Part shown: positions 1-4,289 of the stretch, in pieces
Position numbering within the stretch: the first letter of the stretch is position 1
Layout of the letters: each line of letters starts with the position of its first letter
DNA from: Deltaproteobacteria bacterium
GTDB taxonomy: Bacteria > Myxococcota > B64-G9
Direction: 5' to 3'
Length of the DNA: 5,508 nucleotides
Assembly: GCA_030591745.1 (NCBI GenBank)
Contig: JAUVAM010000315.1
Location: forward strand, 1-5,508
Translations under genes and position numbers: made by a program
Notes under the pieces: generated by a model
What the model was told of the DNA's origin: nothing
Seen by the model: the letters and a program-made list of their open reading frames with translations, nothing else
Databases searched by the model: none

Positions 1-216
1 GCTGCTGAAAATCAACCAGCTGCCGAAAATCAACCAGCTGCTGAAAATCAACCAGCTGCTGAAAATCGACCAGCCGGTAGGAATCGACCAGCCGGTAGGA
101 ATCGACCAGCCGCCAGGAATCGACCAGCCGCCAAAAGTCGACCAGCCGCCAAGAGTCAAACAGCCGCCAAGAGTCAAACAGCCGCCAAGAGTCAAACAGC
201 TACCAAGAATCAACCA
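1..216 (+). repeat. Twelve tandem 18-bp coding repeats
   Basis: Twelve in-frame 18-bp units run back to back from base 1 and may extend upstream of the window. Units 1-3 encode AAENQP, 4 AAENRP, 5-6 AGRNRP, 7 AARNRP, 8 AAKSRP, 9-11 AAKSQT and 12 ATKNQP. Neighbouring units are often identical at the DNA level (for example 73-90 with 91-108, and the three units in 145-198). This indicates recent local duplication by slippage or unequal exchange. Net charge per unit shifts from -1 to +2 and then +1 along the array. Confidence 0.95.
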
Positions 217-345
217 GCTGATGACAAAGCGGCCGCCTCTCCTGAGTCTCCTGGGGTCGCAGATGATGTAAAACCCAAGAGACGGCGTCGCCGAAGAAAA
301 AAGAAAGTTGTTTCTGCAACAGAATTGAAAACAAATCCCGACTGA
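1..345 (+). CDS. C-terminal part of an unidentified protein with 6-residue repeats and a polybasic tail (5' end outside window)
   Basis: Frame 1 is open from the first base to TGA at 343-345 (114 codons). It begins with twelve 6-residue repeats (AAENQP, then AGRNRP, AAKSRP, AAKSQT). A short acidic/Ser-Pro stretch follows, then ten consecutive basic residues (K, six R, three K; 277-306), and it ends VVSATELKTNPD. The in-frame 18-bp periodicity and the clean stop 47 bp before the next gene support real coding. No enzymatic domain lies in the window, so the product cannot be named. Disordered Ala-rich basic tails of this kind are found on bacterial RNA-binding proteins such as DEAD-box helicases, pseudouridine synthases and RNase E-like enzymes, and on some DNA-binding proteins; nucleic-acid contact is an inference. 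It is probably co-directional and co-transcribed with the PilZ gene. Confidence 0.72.
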   Translation, partial: AAENQPAAENQPAAENQPAAENRPAGRNRPAGRNRPAARNRPAAKSRPAAKSQTAAKSQTAAKSQTATKNQPADDKAAASPESPGVADDVKPKRRRRRRKKKVVSATELKTNPD

Positions 346-392
346 GGTACCATACTTTTCTAAACAAGATCGAGTCAGGGAAACCAACGATC

Positions 393-1025
393 ATGACCAC
401 GGAAGAACAAAAAGGGGCAAAAAACGACCGCACAGGTCCTCGATCCATTGCCCAAATCGAAGTGGAAGTGGATGTTGCGGGTAGCAAGCAACTGGTGATC
501 CTGACTACCCGAGACATAGGCACAGGCGGGGTTTACCTGCGCACACACGACCCCGCACCGCTTTGGAAACGCGTCACCCTGAGCATCGGGGAACCGGGTG
601 GAACCAATTTGCAAGTGGGGGGCGAAGTCGTTCGACGCTTGACCACCGAGCAAGGCAAAGCAAAGAACTATCCACCCGGAATGGCGGTGGCCTTCGACGA
701 AATGTCCCGTGGCAAACACCTGGAACTGGCCGCGTTGGTAACTGAATTGGCGTCGAAAGCCGAAGCGAAATCCATTTCGCCGCCTCCCGCTGTGGCCGAA
801 CCGCAAGCAACTGCACCTCAACCCGAACCCGAAACAACACAGACCGAAGAAGCGCCTGTCCCTGCGGAAGCGTCTGCCCCAGCAGAAGCGTCTGCCCCAG
901 CAGAAGCGTCTGCCCCTGCAGAAGCACCTGCCCCCGCAAAAACTCCCGCAGCGGACTCGGTCGAATCCAAAGCCGACAAACTCCTAAATGAACTGGACGA
1001 TCTGCTGAACTCAATGGACGATTAA
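393..1025 (+). CDS. PilZ-domain protein with Ala/Pro/Glu-rich tail, probable c-di-GMP effector
   Basis: The protein has 210 residues. The N-terminal ~115 residues look like a PilZ domain: an RxxxR arm (R13-T-G-P-R17), beta-strand IAQIEVEVDV, then D41-I-G-T-G-G46, which fits the [D/N]xSxxG motif with Gly in place of Ser. These two motifs normally clamp cyclic di-GMP. PPGMAVAF (94-101) resembles the end of the barrel in myxobacterial PilZ proteins. From about 128 to 190 the chain is low-complexity Ala/Pro/Glu with PAEASA repeats, probably a flexible linker. It ends in a short amphipathic acidic helix (KADKLLNELDDLLNSMDD), possibly a partner-docking motif. No signal peptide or membrane segment is visible, so it is probably cytoplasmic. 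The ATG at 393 is preceded only by a weak AGGG; the 47-bp gap suggests co-transcription with the upstream gene. c-di-GMP binding is an inference, weakened by the Ser-to-Gly change. Confidence 0.88.
   Translation: MTTEEQKGAKNDRTGPRSIAQIEVEVDVAGSKQLVILTTRDIGTGGVYLRTHDPAPLWKRVTLSIGEPGGTNLQVGGEVVRRLTTEQGKAKNYPPGMAVAFDEMSRGKHLELAALVTELASKAEAKSISPPPAVAEPQATAPQPEPETTQTEEAPVPAEASAPAEASAPAEASAPAEAPAPAKTPAADSVESKADKLLNELDDLLNSMDD
861..950 (+). repeat. Five tandem 18-bp repeats in the PilZ protein linker
   Basis: Five in-frame 18-bp units encode PAEASA three times, then PAEAPA and PAKTPA. The units at 879-896 and 897-914 differ only at their last codons' third bases, so the array is recent or kept uniform. 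The repeat lengthens the linker between the PilZ barrel and the C-terminal acidic helix. The unit length matches the unrelated array in the gene just upstream. Confidence 0.9.
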
Positions 1026-1038
1026 GCAATTAATCGTC
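1014..1038. repeat. Left copy of a 25-bp direct repeat; near-palindrome carrying the PilZ stop codon
   Basis: This matches 1748-1772 at 24 of 25 positions (T1031 versus C1765). Inside it, GACGATTA (1017-1024) pairs with TAATCGTC (1031-1038) around the 6-nt spacer AGCAAT, giving a perfect 8-bp stem. It includes the last four codons of the PilZ gene (M-D-D-stop). A TTTT tract at 1045-1048 lies 7 nt downstream, so the hairpin could act as a weak terminator for the + strand, but it is not a classical GC-rich intrinsic terminator. Confidence 0.9.
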
Positions 1039-1054
1039 GAGAGGGTTTTCCAGT

Positions 1055-1696
1055 TCATTTGGCCTTGGTCCGGCGCATGTAGGATTTGTGGGCCTTGTCC
1101 ATATCGGCCTGAGTGAGTTCGATGCGCCAACGGACCGCTTTCAACTCGACGCCGCAGCAAGGGCAATCCATTAGGGCCGCCAGCCCATGGCGCTGACTGT
1201 GGACGCTTCTTTTGCAGGCGACTTTGACCTTGGCCTCGAGCTCAAGCGTTCTTTCGGTGAGCCAGAAACGGCCTTGGCGTTTCTTGATCAACTTTCCTGA
1301 GGCCAGGCGATTGAGCGCGCCATGCATCTGTTCCAGCGTGGGGATGCCATGATCGATGTAGTCCGCGGCGCCGATGATCTGCTCTAGTTGACAGCCTTCC
1401 TCTCCACAGGAAAGGAGCATGGCGAGCAGGATCCACGCGTCCTCCGGGAGCCAGCCGGGCCTGATGGACCAACCTCGGGCTTTCTTGAGGCCCGCAGGCG
1501 TGAGAAACCAGCTCTCGCCAACCTGTTTGATCTGGCCACTTTGAGCCAGTCGGGCTAAGGCCATCCGATAGCTCTCCACGCCCACCTTTTGACTTTTAGG
1601 GAAACGGACCTGAGTGCGAATGCTTTTTAGGGTGGAGCCTAAGTTGCGGTGATAGGACAGCGCTTCGAAGATTAGTTGGTCGAGATTCATAGGCAT
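1055..1696 (-). CDS. Hypothetical protein with two tandem winged-helix-like domains and a C-terminal CPCC motif
   Basis: The protein has 213 residues and no recognised family name. It contains an internal duplication. Residues ~7-75 and ~87-155 each form a helical segment, a stretch ending ALxRLA, then a hairpin-like segment (IKQVGESWFLTPAGLKKA against IKKRQGRFWLTERTLELEA), the layout of a winged helix. After them come C161, His166, His170 and C178-P-C180-C181-G, a possible metal-binding knuckle, and a basic tail (SYMRRTKAK). It is probably a cytoplasmic nucleic-acid-binding or regulatory protein; this is inferred. The ATG at 1696 has GAGG 7 nt upstream, and a second in-frame ATG at 1690 is also possible. 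It lies 67 bp downstream of the phosphatase gene on the same strand and is flanked by the 25-bp repeats, so it may be a late addition to the operon. Confidence 0.8.
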   Translation of the reverse strand: MPMNLDQLIFEALSYHRNLGSTLKSIRTQVRFPKSQKVGVESYRMALARLAQSGQIKQVGESWFLTPAGLKKARGWSIRPGWLPEDAWILLAMLLSCGEEGCQLEQIIGAADYIDHGIPTLEQMHGALNRLASGKLIKKRQGRFWLTERTLELEAKVKVACKRSVHSQRHGLAALMDCPCCGVELKAVRWRIELTQADMDKAHKSYMRRTKAK

Positions 1697-1747
1697 ACCT
1701 GAGCCTCGCTATTTTGACGGGAGGTCGTCAGTTTGCAGGTGGGGGGT

Positions 1748-1772
1748 ATGGACGATTAAGCAATCAATCGTC
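1748..1772. repeat. Right copy of the 25-bp direct repeat; carries the phosphatase stop codon
   Basis: This is the second copy of the repeat at 1014-1038. Read on the - strand it supplies the last two codons and stop of the phosphatase gene (GAC GAT TGA). Read on the + strand it still spells ATG GAC GAT TAA, the end of the PilZ gene, although no gene arrives there. C1765 shortens the palindrome stem to 7 bp. No T-tract follows it in the phosphatase direction, so efficient intrinsic termination is doubtful. Confidence 0.9.
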
Positions 1773-3029
1773 AGGTAGGATCCAATCGGGTTCGACTTCC
1801 TGAATACTCAATTCTTGTTTGGCTTCCTTGAGTCGTTCGTCCGTAGTGCGAAGACGCAAGGTCAAAATCTGCAGAAAACTCCATAGCAGCTTGATACCCG
1901 CGGACGTATCTTTCCTGATAAAATTGTAAAACTGCTTACGCCCGATGACCAGCAGCCGGGTATGACCCACCGCTCGAATCGATGCAGACCGTGGTGCGTT
2001 GTCGAACAAGGCCATCTCACCGAAATGACTTCCCTCGGGCAAACGCGCTATCTCTTGCTCGCCTTTGAAAACTTGAGCCTGTCCATGCACCAGCAAGAAC
2101 AACTCATCCCCGGGTACGCCTTCTTCGATGATCAATTCCTGGTCGGAAACATTTCGAATGTAGGTCAAATTCATCAAATTGACCAATTCGCGGTAGCTCA
2201 AGTACTTGAACAATGGAGCGTTGCGCATGGTTTCCATACGCTGTCGCAATTCCGCCGCCGCACCAGGCTCATCGTCCGGCATGTCCAAGAAAATAGCGGT
2301 GATGTTGTCCTTCCCACCCCGCTCGTTACCCAATTCGATGAGCCGATCTGGCATCGTTTCCACGGGGCCAGCCTCGAACACCTTTTCAACGTCCCCCTGC
2401 CGTAAATAGCCGTGGAGTCCGTCGGAACACAGCAAAATCCGGTCCCTGGGCAGAATATCCAAGTGCAGGGTATCAACCTGGACTTGTTCCTGAATGCCCA
2501 CCGCTCGCGTGATGACGTTCTTGTATTTTGCCTTGCGCGCTTCTTCCTTGGTGATGGTTCCACGCTTCAAGTGTTCGTTGATCAATGTATGATCCACCGT
2601 CAACTGGTGGACCTGATCTTCCCTCAAAAGATAGATTCGCGAATCCCCAACATGGGCGATAAAACCGCCGGTATCGACCACCATCAGCATCGACAAAGTC
2701 GTGCCCATACCCCGCTGCTGTCTGTCGTCTTGACCTATTTTGTAAATCTCGGCGCAAGCCCGTTGAACAGTGTTTTCCAGCATGCGCAGAATGCCCAACC
2801 TGACTTTCTCCGGGGCATCCATGTTGTAGTCTTGAAGCATTTGCTCGTTGTTGCGAACCTCATCCCGGATCACTTCGATGGCCTTGGCCGATGCAACCTC
2901 TCCTGCCGCATGCCCACCCATGCCATCGGCTACGATGTACAGTTGCAGCTCTTCATCGACAAGAAACGAATCTTCATTGTGATCTCGCTTCTTACCAACA
3001 TCGGTATTTCCAAAGGCTAAGGGCTTCAA
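1764..3029 (-). CDS. PP2C-type Ser/Thr protein phosphatase fused to a C-terminal cyclic-nucleotide-binding domain
   Basis: The protein has 421 residues. The catalytic PP2C domain (~4-250) has all core motifs: R15 and N18-E19-D20, VADGMGGHAAGE with metal ligand D35/G36, GTTLSMLMV (109-117), AHVGDSRIYLL (125-135), LLCSDGLHGYL with D203, and GGKDNITAIF with D241. These metal ligands predict an active Mg/Mn-dependent phosphatase, which in bacteria usually reverses Hanks-type Ser/Thr kinases. Residues ~273-395 form a CRP-like cNMP domain with an intact phosphate-binding cassette, FGEMALFDNAPRSASI; E338 and R347-S348-A349 match the ligand-contacting positions of E. coli CRP. A charged helix follows, with no DNA-binding HTH. 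The architecture suggests a cytosolic phosphatase switched by cAMP or cGMP; the ligand is not proven. The start is TTG at 3029, chosen because an excellent SD precedes it and the family motif begins at residue 5. It lies 101 bp downstream of the radical SAM gene. Confidence 0.95.
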   Translation of the reverse strand: MKPLAFGNTDVGKKRDHNEDSFLVDEELQLYIVADGMGGHAAGEVASAKAIEVIRDEVRNNEQMLQDYNMDAPEKVRLGILRMLENTVQRACAEIYKIGQDDRQQRGMGTTLSMLMVVDTGGFIAHVGDSRIYLLREDQVHQLTVDHTLINEHLKRGTITKEEARKAKYKNVITRAVGIQEQVQVDTLHLDILPRDRILLCSDGLHGYLRQGDVEKVFEAGPVETMPDRLIELGNERGGKDNITAIFLDMPDDEPGAAAELRQRMETMRNAPLFKYLSYRELVNLMNLTYIRNVSDQELIIEEGVPGDELFLLVHGQAQVFKGEQEIARLPEGSHFGEMALFDNAPRSASIRAVGHTRLLVIGRKQFYNFIRKDTSAGIKLLWSFLQILTLRLRTTDERLKEAKQELSIQEVEPDWILPDD

Positions 3030-3034
3030 GCCGT

Positions 3035-3042
3035 CCTCCTCC
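3035..3042 (-). promoter_or_regulatory. Strong Shine-Dalgarno fixing the TTG start of the phosphatase gene
   Basis: On the - strand, GGAGGAGG ends 5 nt before the TTG at 3029-3027. No ATG lies close upstream in frame, and the next internal Met (37) would remove the RxxNED motif. The ribosome binding site therefore decides the unusual start. Confidence 0.85.
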
Positions 3043-3070
3043 GACCAATCGAATTGCTTTCAGCGAGCTG

Positions 3071-3100
3071 AACTTAGCAAACAGATCGCTCCGCGGTCAA
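3071..3100 (-). promoter_or_regulatory. Possible weak internal promoter for the phosphatase gene
   Basis: On the - strand, TTGACC (3100-3095) and TAAGTT (3076-3071) are separated by 18 nt in the 101-bp gap between the radical SAM and phosphatase genes. The -35 is 5 of 6 to consensus, the -10 only 3 of 6. It would allow phosphatase expression independent of the SOS-type promoter upstream. Confidence 0.3.
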
Positions 3101-3130
3101 GCTCAGATGTGGGGAAATAAGGGACCGACT

Positions 3131-4105
3131 TCAACTTGCGGAGGGAAACAAATCCAACTGGCCGCAAGGCTCAGCTTGCTCGGACTTCAGGTCGGCGAAA
3201 CAGTTGCGTCCCATGTCCGGATTCTGGCAGGCACAGATATGCCAATTCAAGCCGGCTCTTTCGGCCACCGTGCCCAGGCGTGCATATCCTTGTCGACGAG
3301 TTCGCTCAACAAGGACCCTCGTCAATTGATGCAAACCGACCTTCCTCCATGCCGTCCCCTTGAAGCTTCCTTTGATAAGATGCAAATGAGCATGGGGAAG
3401 CCTGCCGTGTAGTCTGTCGAGCACCTGAGGCCTAAGTACAAGGTAGGATGCGCTGGTTCGCTCGATGCCCACCGAGCGCAGGTGACGCACCAGCTCCTCA
3501 AGATGACCGACCGTGTCCGTAATGAAGGGAACAAGTGGTTGAATGCGTGCGCGTACCTCCAGGCCCCATGCGCGCAAGCGCCTCACCGAATCCAGTCGAC
3601 GCTGTGGCGGCGGCGCACCCGGTTCATACAAAGATGCCAACTTGTTGTCCATACTGAAGAAAGTCACTTCCACGCTGACTTGATCCGCATAATGTTTCAA
3701 CAAATCGCCAAATCCCTCTGGCACCTCACCACGGGTTCGCAAATGGACCTTGCAGCCCTCGGATAAGAGGTTTTCCAGACTCTGGTAAGTCACGGCCAAA
3801 ACCGCCTGGATAGGCTGAAAACTGTCCGTGGAGGCGTTGATGATCACCTCCGGTTTGGGTAAGCCATCTCGGGCCCGAGTCTTCAGCTCATGCTTAAGCA
3901 AATCGGGGACATTAACATGCACTTGGACCTGGCCTTCAGCCAAACCCCTCCAGCGAACTGGGCAAAAAAGGCAGCCGAAAGAACAACCCGAAGCTGTATC
4001 CACTACCCAACGGTCCTGAGCACAGGGCCAACGGCAGCGCTTGAGAGCCGTCGTAATCTCGACCGCCTGAATCATGGAAGTATTTTGCGACTCAACACTG
4101 TACAT
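3131..4105 (-). CDS. Spore-photoproduct-lyase-like (SPL/Rv2578c-type) radical SAM protein
   Basis: The protein has 324 residues. C41-S-F-G-C45-L-F-C48 is the CX3CX2C motif that holds the SAM-cleaving 4Fe-4S cluster. NASTDSFQPIQ (90-100) matches the TDxxQPxE-like motif of the SPL/Rv2578c group, and EVRARIQPLVPFITD (183-197) fits later TIM-barrel strands. The Cys that serves as hydrogen donor in true spore photoproduct lyase (ACTSD region) appears to be Ala/Ser here, so a different substrate is likely. Extra cysteines are present: C24 and C28 before the barrel, and C291, C293, C302, C314 near a C-terminal CGQLDLF, possibly a second Fe-S or metal site. It is probably a cytoplasmic enzyme acting on nucleic acid; the substrate is unknown. 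The ATG at 4105 coincides with the predicted transcription start (leaderless); an in-frame ATG at 4075 is an alternative. The promoter carries a LexA-type operator. Confidence 0.88.
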   Translation of the reverse strand: MYSVESQNTSMIQAVEITTALKRCRWPCAQDRWVVDTASGCSFGCLFCPVRWRGLAEGQVQVHVNVPDLLKHELKTRARDGLPKPEVIINASTDSFQPIQAVLAVTYQSLENLLSEGCKVHLRTRGEVPEGFGDLLKHYADQVSVEVTFFSMDNKLASLYEPGAPPPQRRLDSVRRLRAWGLEVRARIQPLVPFITDTVGHLEELVRHLRSVGIERTSASYLVLRPQVLDRLHGRLPHAHLHLIKGSFKGTAWRKVGLHQLTRVLVERTRRQGYARLGTVAERAGLNWHICACQNPDMGRNCFADLKSEQAEPCGQLDLFPSAS

Positions 4106-4113
4106 ATGTACAG
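4098..4113. promoter_or_regulatory. LexA-type (SOS) operator, perfect 16-bp palindrome
   Basis: CTGTACATATGTACAG is perfectly self-complementary and fits the CTGT-N8-ACAG LexA consensus of Gammaproteobacteria; its CTGTACAT half resembles that of the E. coli sulA operator. It starts inside the -10 element and covers the predicted +1 and the ATG of the radical SAM gene, a classic repressor position. LexA binding is inferred; LexA motifs in deltaproteobacteria vary. Confidence 0.7.
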
Positions 4114-4140
4114 CATAGCAGCCACCCCTTTTGCTGTCAA
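4112..4140 (-). promoter_or_regulatory. Sigma70-type promoter of the radical SAM gene
   Basis: On the - strand, TTGACA (4140-4135, perfect -35) and TATGCT (4117-4112, -10, 4 of 6) are separated by exactly 17 nt. Transcription would start about 7 nt further on, near 4105, which is the A of the ATG. It overlaps the LexA-type palindrome and probably drives the radical SAM gene and the genes behind it. Confidence 0.7.
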
Positions 4141-4275
4141 CCTGACACTTGCTGCCAGAATCCCGTCGAATTTTTTTCTTGTATGGCCCATCGAGGCGAT
4201 GATAGGAATCACGGCCACACGTTGAGTGTTCTAACTACATATCTGGACTCAATTTCGAGGACCATCAAGAACGAG

Positions 4276-4281
4276 AAGGAG
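4276..4281 (+). promoter_or_regulatory. Shine-Dalgarno deciding the start of the thiol lipoprotein
   Basis: AAGGAG lies 8 nt before ATG 4290 but only 2 nt before the in-frame ATG at 4284. Spacing therefore favours 4290. In the 178-bp divergent intergenic region (4106-4283) I could not find a convincing + strand promoter. Confidence 0.65.
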
Positions 4282-4289
4282 AAATGCGG

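Larger units (their letters stand above)
1039..1772. other. Putative 734-bp inserted unit carrying the winged-helix gene, bounded by the 25-bp repeat
   Basis: The distance between the two repeat copies is 734 bp, and the only gene in between is the winged-helix gene on the - strand. The right repeat still contains ATGGACGATTAA, identical to the last four codons of the PilZ gene, and also ends the phosphatase gene. Removing one repeat plus the unit restores a compact convergent PilZ/phosphatase junction. I saw no terminal inverted repeats at the unit's ends, no transposase and no obvious composition change. Insertion is therefore inferred from the repeat alone. Confidence 0.5.

Noticed and set aside
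1..216. CRISPR array or non-coding satellite
   Set aside because: The units are contiguous with no unique spacers and keep a coding phase, so this is a protein repeat.
375..821. 148-codon open frame on the - strand over the PilZ gene
   Set aside because: The PilZ motifs and the codon-phased repeats are on the + strand; nothing recognisable is in the reverse frame.
1017..1048. Intrinsic terminator at the end of the PilZ gene
   Set aside because: The hairpin is AT-rich with an 8-bp stem and the T-tract is only four long and 7 nt away; noted under the repeat but not called as a terminator.
1715..1730. Inverted repeat TGACG-GGAGGT-CGTCA upstream of the winged-helix gene
   Set aside because: The 5-bp arms are too short to separate from chance, and no operator class is recognised.
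2412..3020. 202-codon open frame on the + strand opposite the phosphatase gene
   Set aside because: It is antisense to a gene with every PP2C motif intact, has no recognisable domain and no credible ribosome binding site; an antisense shadow is the simplest explanation.
4180..4209. Possible + strand promoter TTGTAT/TAGGAA for the lipoprotein
   Set aside because: Both elements are poor and the spacing is 18 nt; not strong enough to annotate.
4223..4254. Inverted repeat TTGAGT...ACTCAA upstream of the lipoprotein
   Set aside because: The 6-bp arms 20 nt apart match no known motif; it does not stand out from background.
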